DNA of 64,000 nucleotides from Aquatica leii (lineage: Eukaryota > Arthropoda > Insecta > Coleoptera > Lampyridae): the NCBI GenBank assembly GCA_035610365.1, contig CM069435.1, positions 88,383,389-88,447,388 of the forward strand. The letters run 5' to 3'. This document shows, one piece after another, positions 36,401 to 47,485 of the stretch. Within the stretch, counting starts at the first letter, position 1; each line of letters starts with the position of its first letter. The notes under the pieces were generated by a model that saw only the letters and a list, made by a program, of their open reading frames with translations, was not told the DNA's origin and searched no databases. The translations under genes and the position numbers were made by a program.

Positions 36401-38344
36401 ATAATGCTCTAAGAGCATGCATAGTATTGTGTTTTTGAATTGGGTGGGGAGAGTGGGGGGGATCCAGCTTAATATTAAGTCAGCACCCCTCAATATAAAT
36501 TCAATTTTCTTCTTCGGTCGAGCATTTAATTGTAGAGTTTAGCACTAAATTAGCACTTAATTATAAAGTAATTGATAACTAATTTTGCGTTGCTCATGGG
36601 GGGGGGGGCTAAGTTTCCTCTAGTGCATTATGAGTAAATTACAGATTTGTAACGTACATTTTTGTAACAACTTATTTCTGATGTTTAAGGGTGGCCTCCT
36701 TTGGCTCTGTGTTGAATGAGATCCGCTAGATGGAAACAGTATCGTTTTTAAACTTGAAAATAATACGCTCCCCCTTAACAGAATTGTTTTGTTTTGTCTT
36801 CAGCTCGGATTGCATTTAAACTTAACTTTAAATGAATTGAATTTTTGTCGTCGCTTACGCTTACTTATGAAATATAATAGACACAAAATATTTTTAAGTA
36901 AATTATGAATCATAATTAAATGTAGTTTGTGTACTTATTTACATTAGCTTCAATCTCAATTAATTTATTTTCAATTGTTTTTAGACTATTATTTTATTAT
37001 TTTCAGTAATTAACATAAGCACCGTTTTATTATTTACAAGTACAATTTTTTAACTCAAAACGTCAGTTTAGGTCTCTTTTATTGTATTCTTTTTAAATTT
37101 TTAGTAAGTGCGTCATATTTTACTACCTACAGAATTGTTTTGCACCAAAAATACTTTTGTTTTGGTTATGAAATGTGTTATTTGAGGAAATATATCTAAC
37201 GTTATTATAAACAACAGTTATTATCTATTTTTGCCATGTCCTAAACGAGATGACAATTGTAAAGAAATTCAACAAAAAAGTTTTTCTAAACTCAAGCTTA
37301 TAAGACATATTAGTACCCGATATATATAAAAACTATGAAATCTGTAACGAGTTGCCATTAAAGGATCTAAAAAAAAGAGGACGATAAAGTTTGCATCAAG
37401 CTTATTTTACTTTGTTCGTAATTAAAACCCTATTTACATTTAACACGTTGACTGCCACAACGTCAAGACCAAAACGCCAATAGTTCTTTTTATCTAAAAT
37501 TTATTAATATCAAAAGAAATTGTTAATAAAATTAAAACAAATCCAGGTACTATCAGCACATCAGCCCCCCCGTTTTTGATTCAGTTTTTTTACAATATTT
37601 TTTGCTCATCTAATTGTGCTGGTTTTGTTGCAAAAAATAAAAAATAAATGGGGACTAGCGTTCGTATTAGCCCCCGGATTTGTTTAAATTTTTTTATTAA
37701 TTAAGAATTAAGCACAATTAAAAATAATATTCATTACACTGAAATATATAATTAAAAAAATTAAAGTGAGAGGCTTATCTTATCAGTAAGCTTAATCAAG
37801 TTAGCGTCTACTCAATATTTAACGAAATAAGCTGGGGAATATGTGGAGGTTTTTAAAGGTCGAGACCAAGCTTTTAGAGTATTCAACTTTACTATTTGCT
37901 AACGATAAAAAAAACTGACAAAGCTTTTTGGAACAAAAACATTTTTTTAAATGTAATTCAATTTTTTATATTTGTTTCATTCTATAAATACTTATTCAAC
38001 GCATCTATTGAAAATACCATTCAAAACGATTCTGATTATGTGTATATTTGATTTAATATGGAGGAAGTTACCAAAGATTTGTTAGAGGTTAGCTTATAAC
38101 TTGGAATCATCCCACTGACCATTGCAATGTGTATAATGTAACTTACAGACTGAACTTTTTTTGTAAAATAACGTATTTTTGTAATTAACTGTGACAAATA
38201 CCAAACGTTATTAATGAAATTGATTCAGACCATAAAGAATTATGTAATCTTTCATTGTGCAAAATTTCATTCAAATCCGATCAGTAGTTTCGCTGAAAAC
38301 TTGAAACGCAGTTTAACATTACAAACTATACGAGGAGAGTTTTT

Positions 38345-38688
38345 TTTACTTTTACAAGCATAAAATTTATTTTTAAACAAGTAATATTTAATCACAGTTA
38401 ACACTGTTTATTTTGTTCCTATTGTTTGTAGCTAATTTGTTTTTGGTTACCACCACTTATTACACAGAAATACTTAAACAAACACGATTTTGTCTTACTT
38501 AATCCATGCCTTGCTATTTTTTATCGTTTTATGTTTATTAAATTACGTTTGTTTTCCTTGACAACAGTTGTGTGTTCTTTCGACTTTGATCGACTGTTTA
38601 ATTGACCCTGAAGGATACTCACAGTTGGAAGTGTTCGTTTACTTTGAAAGAAAACTGACTGAGATATGTTGAACTGGATCGACGGTAG
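38345..38688 (+). promoter_or_regulatory. Duplicated 5' flank of a type-A lipase gene (now ahead of a pseudogene)
   Basis: Matches 25745-26199: it shares AATCACAGTTAACACTGTTTA, TTGTAGCTAATTTG and ACTGGATCGA-like phrases. The first exon that should follow is missing. Confidence 0.5.
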
Positions 38689-39215
38689 CTTTATTTCTAA
38701 GCCTTTTAAACCCAGCGATTCTTCCTTATTTTATAATTTACGGATGTATGCAAGCTGGCACTCAATTATGGTTGATTCAATTAAGAATATTTATTTATTG
38801 ATGGAACCGGGGAACGTTGAGGTTATTAATTAGGTCCCCGTATTTGCAAGAAAGAAATTACCCTGGTTCTGTTTTGACCGTGAAATTTGTTGGTACCGTA
38901 CTGTTTTATTCTCAACGTAAATGATTAATATTGCGACAACGTTGGTTTTTCTTTTGGTGGTCATTGACTAGATCTTTAAAGAGTGCAGCAAATGTATTTG
39001 AGGAAGAAGAGGTACGTGCACGTAATGTATATTTTAATTTTAGCAGGTTGTTTTTCGGGCGTGGGCGTTTCTCCAAATTTTAATTCAGGTTTTTCTTAGG
39101 TTGGTGTCATCATCATCATCATCAGGTCGATTGTATTATCGATTTTCAATTTTTGGCTGTTGAGTGTAGTTGTTTGACCAAAGAGATGAAAGTGTGACGT
39201 AGAATAGTATAGTAG
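38689..39215 (+). pseudogene. Type-A lipase pseudogene
   Basis: Similarity to the gene at 26200 starts inside exon 2 (LLNPAILPYFI-like, about 38700) and runs through MEPGNV and a stop where VIFNWAP should be (about 38820-38836). It then passes a degraded elbow (VGFSFGGH, about 38940-38965) and the intron-2 region to exon-3 remnants (FLAVECSC, about 39146-39170). Exon 1 is missing, several stops and deletions occur, and the CHHVRS catalytic-His segment is replaced by a CAT/ATC triplet run (39106-39125). Non-functional. Confidence 0.75.
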
Positions 39216-39407
39216 CATTTATAGCATAAGACCACGTTTAATAGTAGAATTATACATGTTTTTGGTATTCACGATGACATTTGCTAATCCGCTTACTTAA
39301 GGTGCCATTTTGTCTTTTCTAATAAACTCAAGAGTAATCTCGTGCACTACTAGTTATTGTCAACGACGTAACAATATGTTTGCAGATTTTAATTTTTTAA
39401 CTTGATA

Positions 39408-39512
39408 CGTTAAGTTTTGACTTTGTACGTTAACTTTAGAGCTTGTGCGTTAAGATTTGACTTTATACGTTAAGTTTGGACTTTGTGCGTTAAGTTTAGA
39501 CGTTAAGTACTA
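39408..39512 (+). repeat. 20-bp minisatellite upstream of the lipase gene at 39917
   Basis: About five imperfect ACGTTAAGTTTGGACTTTGT units, related to arrays at 28655 and 51009. Confidence 0.75.
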
Positions 39513-39916
39513 TAATCCGACATAAATCTAGGTATTCATTTCTTGTAATCACAGTATTTGTAATCCGACTTACCTTTTACTGCGATGTCTTATTGATTTT
39601 TCGTGCTTAGAAAATCTGTATAAAATTTTATTTTGTCGTAACCGAAAAATGATAATATTGTCAAAATGTTTACTACAAATTGATTTACACGGTTTGTAGA
39701 TTCTTCAGTTTTATGCATTTTATTTATTTTTATACATTACGTAAATTGCGGAGAGATTGCTAGTAAATTTTCATTTCTACAAAAAGATATCGTGGACAGA
39801 TTTATATCTTTGTTTTTAAAATCATATTTGCTAATTGTCAACTGTTGGTTTAAATATTCCCTGGAAGCTGCATAAAATGTTAGTTTTGAAGTAACCGTTG
39901 TTTATTGATGTTTGGG

Positions 39917-40926
39917 ATGGCACTGTTACGTCTTATTTTTGCCACGTTTCTCATGGTGATATGTTAGTAATGACATTTGTTCGTGGAGATGATCTACTTA
40001 TTTTTAGTTTTAGGTTTAACGTCTGCTCAGTATTCGTTTACTTTGTATCAAACTACAATTCTAGCTGGAACTACGGACTTAAATCAGTTGAATTCGTCAT
40101 TGCCAACTTATTTTGTAATCCACGGGTGGATGCAGAGTGCTACTCAGCCATGGTTGCTGCAAATAAAAGACGCGTATTTGACACTGGCTGCGGCGAACGT
40201 CGTGGTTTTTAATTGGGCACCGTTTTCTCAAGATATTAATTACTTTGCTTCCGCGTTGGCCGTAACACCAGCTGGTCAATTTTTAGGACAAAAGATTGTG
40301 ACTTTAAGCACAAATGGAAATATTACCATTGCAACCACGCAAGTTATTGGTTTTTGTCTTGGTGGTCACGTGGCAGGCGTGGCCGGACAATTTTTCAAAA
40401 CTTCACAAAACGTCTTATTAGAAGTTATTGTCGGTTTAGATGTTCCGATTACGGCCTTTCCGTCCGATACGGATAGGTTAAGTATAGACGATGCCAAGTT
40501 CGTTCAAGCTTTTCACACAAGTGATTTGGGAAGACCTGAAAATTATGGACACGTTGATGTGTACTTTAATTACGAATGGTTTAATTGGGGCATTAATCAA
40601 CCAAATTGTCCCGCTGTTACGGGCGTGAATGTGCCAATCGGTTTCGTTCCAAGTAAATGAATTAGTATAGGTACGTTCTTTGAGTCAGATTTTTTTTTGT
40701 AGTTTGGTGCGACCACATACGCAGCGTCGCTTATTGGATCGAAAGCATTCCTAGTACGAATAAGTTTTTGGCTGTGAAATGTAGCTGCTGGGTCAACCAA
40801 GTGAACACGTGCGGAAGCGCTACCGTACTGATCGGTCGTGGTATAAACACCGCGTTGACTGGCAAATATTGTTTGAAAACAAATGGTGTAAATCCTTTTG
40901 GAAAAGGGGCAATGGGTGTAATTTAG
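39917..40926 (+). CDS. Lipase-family protein, type B, with Cys in place of the nucleophile Ser
   Basis: Predicted exons are 39917-39962, 40014-40652 and 40703-40926, with introns of 51 and 50 bp, giving 302 residues. Exon 1 reads MALLRLIFATFLMVI, and split codon 16 (Cys) with LTSA completes the signal peptide. The frame is intact throughout, Asp158 and His233 (CDHIRS) are kept, and identity to the neighbours is high. The elbow reads GFCLGG: codon 130 at 40355-40357 is TGT rather than TCT. A Ser-to-Cys change at the nucleophile of this fold usually abolishes or greatly reduces ester hydrolysis, so this is probably a catalytically silent or altered paralog. An alternative start at ATG 39989, inside intron 1, would also give a short signal peptide. 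Confidence 0.8.
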
Positions 40927-43900
40927 TTTTTTTAAAAGCTGTTACTTTATTTTGAAATGTACTTATTTACGTTGAATAGATTCATATACAGTTTATTAAA
41001 AAATGGTACAATATTTTATTTTGCTCAGTTTGAAGTATGACCTTAGCTGTTAGTGATGGTTTGTTTTGATGTTCTTAACTTTTACAGATATTTATTGTCA
41101 ATTTTTTTGTCTCAGCAGTCAATTATGATATTTTTAGCCACGTATCTTAGTCATGCTCTTGATAACGTAACAAAAATTATTGTTGTAGATTGTCAATCTA
41201 TATCTAATATCTTGTAGGATTTGATGTCAATGTCAACGAGCTTTTGCATAGGTTTTCTATATTTATAGGCTACAATAAAAACCCGTTGTCTTGACGTCAA
41301 GGTTTTGAAAACCGCTGATCTATCTCCTTGGGTTGCTTTGTGTTGGTATATGGTTTGATTGAAACATTTGAGTATAAGTATTGTTTTTTTCTATAGTTTA
41401 TCAAAATTTTGCAGTCACAACTTTGTTAGAATTTTATTTGGAAATCAAGTAACTGACTTTGAAGCTTAGGAATCGAATAATTTTTACAAAAAGTTATTTA
41501 GAAGAAAAATAGACCTAGATTTTTTAACTAAGATACAATCAAGATGTTATCAAGCTCTAAGCTTGAATAATCTGAATGTTAATTATTACACCGACTATTT
41601 GTGATAACAAACAAACGTACACTCAGTCGCAGTATATACGGTCAGCAACAAAATAAAAAGGGTTACTAACAGTTTACAATCTCTTTCTAGTGCTAGTAAG
41701 GTAGAATCATCCGTAAAATCTGAAAACAAATACACAAGTATATTGCAGTGATGTCACAAATAACAGTTACAATTTTTAGATTTGTAGTTAAATTTAGTAC
41801 AGGTGCATTGCTACAATTTTATAAGCGAGGTGTTATCTATTAGCTTCCTTTTTATAATAATAAGCTTGAGGTACTGTGTGCCGATCACGGTCACAAACTC
41901 GACAATTCTCACCAGTTGACAAAATATATTCACAGCGATGAAATTTAAACATAACAGTAAGCATTCGATCTACAAAGCATTAATAAACGTGTTGAACACG
42001 TTCTTTAATGAGGACGGTCGTAAATTCTATAAACGACGAAATAAAATTTAGTTTAACCGCAAAGCGTAAATGTGCATCATATCTCGGTGATTCTTCCTAC
42101 AAGCATCGACTCATGTATATAGGATATCGGATATATATGCAATATATATTATTTTGAGAGATTTATTATTTAATACATTGACGGATCCTGAGTTCAAGAA
42201 ACAATTAAATGAATGAGTACTTCAAGAGATAAAACATATGGGTAAACATTTTTCTGATTTCCGATAGAAAAACAAGCTTTATACGTTAAATTTGGGCTAC
42301 AAAGCTAAATATATTATCAAAAACAGACCTGTGCTGGCTGTCAACTGGAGAAAAACCCTTTTTTCGTTGTCTGTTTTCACACGCATCTACGTTATAAATG
42401 GGTATAGTACTTTTGTCGCTTATGTGAAAGTCTTTCAGGGGTAAGAATTGATTCTATTTTTGTGATTTAGTTTGATTTAATTAATTAATGCGAAGATATT
42501 AACATCTGTTAATTGAGTTGATTTGATGACGTCACAACTTTCGATGTGATGAAAAAAAGGTGCTACTTCTACGTTGATTAAGAATATCAATTTGTACCTA
42601 TTATATATTACAATTGTAACCGTATTGGAAGGCCCACTTACTAAAACATCCATATTAATCTGGGAGAAACTCGGCGCGTCTGGTTTTTTCTCATATATCG
42701 TATGAACCGAATGGAACTTATTTGTGATAACGCCATATGTATGTCATTGTTTATTTCGGCGAATTTTAGGAAATTCTGGGGAAGGTGCCGCTAGCTAACC
42801 GCATACTTCTAAGGAAAATAATAAATTATAAGTATTGTATTTCCTATTGTAATTTTTTTTCATCTACTTTGTCAGTCGTAGGGCTGTGCGTACATATCGG
42901 GTTGTTGTCACATTTAATTATGAAATTTTTTTGTGTGTAATTTAATATTAAAGGGTTCGCTTGGGTTCTCTTAATTATCGAGATATTACATACTTGTATT
43001 ATATTTACCAATGTAAATCTGTTCGTTATTAATGTACAAGTTAGGTCGACAAGTTTAATTTTACGTACGACGTGTTGCTCAACCGAAGGGAGCATGTACC
43101 AACAGTTATTGTCCGTGATCTATACCTACGAACTAGTAATTAATGGTATTTATGTAAATTTACTTTGCTTCTCTTTTCTAACTTCTCTGTGACAATTTAA
43201 AAATATATTCGTGTTACGACTTGTGTGTTGTCATTTATTCCATTCCACTTTCTAACCGTTTTGGCGCCTTTTTAATCTTACAGTTATAATTAGCATATCG
43301 AAATCTGCCTGCTGATTCAACTGAGTTAGTCGTTAGCAATTAAATTACGAAGAAATCTTTAGAACAAGTTTTACCCATTGATATTTTCGATATAATTCGT
43401 TTTTTTTTAAAATAACATTAATGATTATATCCTGATATTTATCAAACTATTGTAACAATTTAAAATGCGTTTTAGTACGTTTCTGACTGTCGGTTAACTA
43501 ACTTTGCAATTGTAGTCGCGTTGGGATAAATATCGCAGGCTTGTAAGGCTTTTGGGCGTAATACGGCGCAGCCTGTGCTTGATTTCAGGGGTGCTACTAG
43601 GTGATTTGAAAATAACGCTAGGTAAGGGATAAAATGTGTTATTTATCAACATCTACCTTATGGAAATGTTTTTTTAGAAATCTTTTCTCGATGCAGCGCA
43701 TATAGAGTTTTAAGGGGACGTTAGAGATTAATTTTTCGTGTTGCCTTTTCAACGGATTAGAAGTTAGGTTAGTTATAAATTTACCCACACGTGGTTGCGG
43801 ATTACTAATTACTCGTTACATGTTAACGTCGGAAGCAATTTAATCGAGAACAAAGTGGTATGGCCTATCTCGATGGGTGCGATTCTTTGTAGTTCTTTAC

Positions 43901-44654
43901 TTTAAGGTATTTATGTCCCAATTACTAATGTGACGTGTCAAGCAGGGGCAAACGTGAGAATAAGCAACCGGTTAGAAGCGATTTTGTCGGAGTTCGTTAT
44001 AATCAAATTGGGATCGTTCGGTGCATCAAATTTAAAGTGCTAATTTTTGCTACGAGGTCACGAACTACATGATAACGTTATTTGATTACGTCATTTAAAT
44101 TACTAGTATCATGTAAATTAAGGTTATTTGTTTGTGTCACTTGATTTATTAACGTCATTAACACTTAAATTACTATCGCATTTATAGAGACTCATTTTGC
44201 AAGGAGATTCGGAAGTACGCGGCGCATATTATTTGTTTTAGAAGGGTTAGTTAAAGCGAACGCGTTTAGTCTTTTGAAGTTAAACGATTGCTCTCTGTCA
44301 CCGACGCATCACACGAAGTTGGGTACTAAGAACTTGACCCACGACCATCTTCGACTTAAGCTAGCCAAACAGGTGGGTCGACAATCTGCTTTAACATATT
44401 TTTTTACACCTTCACAATTAGTGTGTTACACTATAAATATCCTGATATATGTGTATATTTTGAGCTCTGATGAAACGGTTGAATGGCTCAAGATTTAAAA
44501 TGCTTCGACGGGCATTTAAGTTACATGCGCTTATTATGCAGTTTGCTTGTAAAAATGTAAAACGCGTGAAATACGCGAAAAAATCAGACTCCAACGCTAC
44601 CAACTGAATTTAAAATGAACGATGCTAAATATATGTACTACGTGAGTCAAAAAA
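40927..44654. other. Intergenic, no gene recognised
   Basis: A+T-rich with no domain-bearing frame. The first part (to about 41100) resembles the 3' flank of the gene at 29201. The rest shows no recognised repeat or RNA gene. Confidence 0.45.
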
Positions 44655-45085
44655 GATTACATTAACAATCTCTACGGGGAGAATTCTAAAACCTCCGTAT
44701 TTTTCAAACTTCGCCACAAACTCGTCAAACTGTTGTGCAGTTTAACCTTTCTTAGTTGCTGTCGTGACCACAACATCATTCCTGCATTCCTCAGAATCAA
44801 GTTCCACATTCAGACACGTTCTTCTAAAAACATCCTACACCTTGCTAGTCTAGCGTTGATACGCGAACGGATTAAGCAAACTAGACGAGAGTTAGACACC
44901 ATTTCGAAACAACTCTTTTATCTTCATCTTGAGTTGGCTAACACTCTATCCCCGGATGATTGGGAACTCTTCAACAACATTACTTACCAGCAGTCTGATA
45001 CCACTCTACGATTAACCACTGAAGGACATCTTAAAAAGTTTCAAGAATCGTAAAGTTTCATCCACTACTGACTCCTTAAAGACGG

Positions 45086-45388
45086 TTGTCTACGTGTAAT
45101 GGTTCTCTTCCATTTCTTGACGTTCTTGTGACTTGTAAGCCCGACGGACTTTTATCTCAAGGTGTATACCGAATTCCTTGTTCATGTGGTTCAGTCTACA
45201 TTGGTGAAACCGGTCGTTCGGTCATTACTCGAATTTCAGAACATGATCGTTGTATAAGGAAAAGGTATATTTCCAAGTCTGCGGTTGCTGAACATCATTT
45301 TACTACAGGCCGCAAGATAGATTTTGATAATGTTTCGTTGATTGCCATTCTCCATTCTTTTTCAACGGGAAATTCCGAGAAAGCATAG
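45086..45388 (+). pseudogene. PLE GIY-YIG endonuclease fragment with intact motif
   Basis: An open 100-codon frame. After the PFLDV phrase it reads GVYRIPCSCGSVYIGETGRS, the GIY-YIG core typical of Penelope-like endonucleases (GVY and YIG both present), then the conserved SAVAEHHFTTGRKIDFD segment. The domain nicks target DNA in intact elements. Here it is fused by deletion to the N-terminal part and ends early at 45388, so it is a fragment. Confidence 0.75.
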
Positions 45389-45756
45389 AAATCATCAAAC
45401 ACCTCAATAACTTCAATCGCGATCGTGGTTTCGAGCTATCCCCTCTTTGGTTCCCGGTCATTGGTCATTTATCGAAAACACGCCCCTTATCAACCGTATC
45501 GTTTTCCTTTATATACGGAGACTAATTCTTCTTAAGTCACTTCTACGGAGTTTAGAATCTGGCTTGGTTCACTAATTGAATACCTAACTTGGTAGTGGTT
45601 CTTTGTTAGATTTTCGTTTGCTTTTTCAAGTTATCGTTTTCTTTCTTACCTTTTCAGAGTCTAGATTATGGCTTGTTTCACAAGTGGATAACCTAACTTT
45701 TGAGAAGTTCTTAGTTAGATTTCGGTTGCTTGTTTGAGTTTTGCGGTTTATCTCGC

Positions 45757-45793
45757 GCCCTGATGATGTCATGAAAGTGGACGAAACGTTGGC
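45757..45793 (+). ncRNA. Hammerhead-ribozyme-like motif with consensus core
   Basis: Best-kept of the PLE terminal-repeat motifs here. Stem I strand GCC (45757-45759), core CTGATGA (45760-45766), a stem II with GTC and GAC as outer pairs, GAAAC (45783-45787), GTT as minimal stem III 3' side plus cleavage triplet, then GGC (45791-45793) closing stem I. Other copies: 10180-10220, 14122-14162, 18740-18778 and 22372-22412 on plus, and about 8480-8445 on minus. Known PLE hammerheads have the same unusually short stem III. Folding and cleavage are not tested. Confidence 0.55.
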
Positions 45794-45889
45794 AACTTCG
45801 GTTACAACAATGACACGATGCAAACCCGGAAGACATTTTTATCTTAGTATAAATTCTTGCCGTGGAAGCCTTCGCTATTACAAAAAAGA

Positions 45890-46384
45890 TTTTTAACGTA
45901 ACACTATGATTAGGTTTAAAAGAAATCAAATGTGGTTAAGAAATGTACACTGTATTTGTTTACACTTTTTTGAAAGCAAAAAAATGAACACATCGGTTTT
46001 TGATTACAAGGTAGTTTCAAAACGTGCGTTTCTGTAATCAATTATCTCTTAAGATTTTTTTACAGATTTTTGAAACTTTTGAAAAAAACAGAGAATTGAT
46101 CAGGTTATGATTAAATAAGGTTTATTGCGTTTTCTTTTAATCAATTACCTCTATTAGTTATTGACAGTTCTATGAAAGTTTTTATAATAATGATCGGTTT
46201 TCTGACAAAAAATTACAGGGTAGTATAGACATTGTTTGCATATACATTTTATTTTATTTATTTTTTGTATAAAAAAGCGAAATTGTTTCGAAACGAACAT
46301 TTTTGTAATAAAATATTTTCATGCTTTAAGAAATAAAAATTTAAAAGCTTTATCTAATTTTTTAATGGTCCTATGACGTGATTT
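45890..46384 (+). repeat. Degenerate satellite-like repeat, block 4
   Basis: Same TTTTTGAAACTTTTGAAA, ATCAATTA and TTACAGGG phrases as in blocks 1-3. It directly precedes the duplicated type-A flank at 46385, as block 3 does at 25745. Confidence 0.45.
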
Positions 46385-46950
46385 GCAATTTACGTTTTTA
46401 CTTTTACACACACAAAATTTATTTTTAAAAAACTAATATTTAATAACAGTTTATCACTATTTATTTTGATAGTATTGTTTGTAGCTAATTTGCTCTCAGT
46501 TATCACAAGCTGTTACCAAGCAAAAAAACTTAAACAAACACGATTTTACCTTACTTATTTCACGCTTTCATTTTTTTTATCGTTGAATATTTTTTGAGTT
46601 ACGTTGATCAATGTTTTTCAGGAATATACTCTCAGCAAACAACATACATTTTAATCATAATTAGTTACTAGTTTTCCATCATGGTTTTTTGTGCTTCTTT
46701 CGGCTTTGATCGATTGTTTCTTTAATTAACTGTAAAATATACTCTCAGTAGGCGGTGCTCGTTTACTTTTGAACGAAAACGTGAAATTAAATTAAATGAC
46801 AAACTAGATCGAGGTCAGTTTTATTATCAGTCTTTAAAACCCAAAACGGGACGCGGTACTACTTTTAGCCACTCATCAACACGTAAATGTTACTTAGCGG
46901 GCTTGGTTTTTTGTTTTTGTTAATAAGGTTATTTTGGCTTGTTTTGAAAG
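46385..46950 (+). promoter_or_regulatory. Duplicated 5' flank of a type-A lipase gene (now ahead of a pseudogene)
   Basis: Matches 25745-26199, including GAGGTCAGTTTTATTATCAG near 46820. The start codon of exon 1 is lost at the position where ATG stands at 26200. Confidence 0.5.
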
Positions 46951-47485
46951 ATGTATATTTATAGGTGGAACCAACAAACGTTGTGATTTTTAATTGGGTT
47001 CCCTATTTGCAAGATAGAAAGTACTTTGGTTCCGTTTTGCCCATACTGGCATTGCTGATTTATTCTCAACGTTAAGGATTAATGCTGCGACAATGCAAGT
47101 TGTTGGTTATTCTCTTGGTGGCCACATTGCATGCGTTTGTCTTGACGCGTCGCTTTTTGTATTCGTTTCGTAAATGTATATTTAAATTTTTTGGGGGATG
47201 ATTTAACCTAAATGTCCGGCTGATCCGGGCTTGAACGTTTCGCCAAATTTTAAATCAGGTAACTGACGCATTCAGTGGCAGTTTAAAATAATGATTTTTT
47301 CTTAGGTTGGTGTCGCTAATAAGAAAATCGATTTTTGGCTGTGGAGTGTAGTTGTTGGACCAAAAACGTGAAAGTAGGCGGAAGTAAAAGTACATTGGTT
47401 GGTCATAATATGGGTGTTACTAATGCACATTTTGTCTAAGAACAAACTGTCTGGGTGCATTTGGACTTTATTTAGTCGTATAAGC
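46951..47485 (+). pseudogene. Type-A lipase pseudogene
   Basis: Exon 1, intron 1 and about the first 150 bases of exon 2 are deleted. What remains matches the gene at 26200: VEPTNVVIFNWVPYLQDRKYF (about 46962-47025), a deletion, VVGYSLGGH (about 47098-47130, elbow Ser kept), a larger deletion, CPADPG-like end of exon 2, intron 2, then exon 3 (about 47305-47480) lacking the CHHVRS segment and broken by a stop. No function possible as a hydrolase. Confidence 0.75.

Larger units (their letters stand above)
30208..38340. other. Long intergenic stretch without a recognised gene
   Basis: About 8 kb, strongly A+T-rich. No domain-bearing frame on either strand. Visible structure: a 22-bp perfect palindrome at 31226-31247, two clusters of AAGCTTG/CAAGCTT phrases (32800-32945 and 36240-36400), GTTATCAGTCGG/GTTATCATTCGG phrases near 33410 and 33910, an 11-G run at 36598-36608, and a G-rich patch at about 36440. 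The two AAGCTTG clusters are about 3.4 kb apart and may bound an unrecognised repeat. Confidence 0.45.
44655..45885 (+). mobile_element. Penelope-like element, copy 3, reverse transcriptase deleted
   Basis: Starts with the N-terminal coding part (about 44660-45050, including an open 106-codon stretch 44733-45053). It then jumps at about 45085 straight to the PFLDV phrase that follows the reverse transcriptase in copy 2, and goes on through the endonuclease (45150-45388), 3' untranslated part and terminal repeat (45757-45882). The left terminal repeat is absent. It is the youngest-looking copy by similarity of motif to consensus, yet cannot move by itself because the polymerase is missing. Confidence 0.75.

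Noticed and set aside
39898..40212. 104-codon frame overlapping the lipase gene at 39917, and its counterpart at 51495-51845
   Set aside because: An out-of-frame shadow of exon 2. The triad frame is the conserved one.
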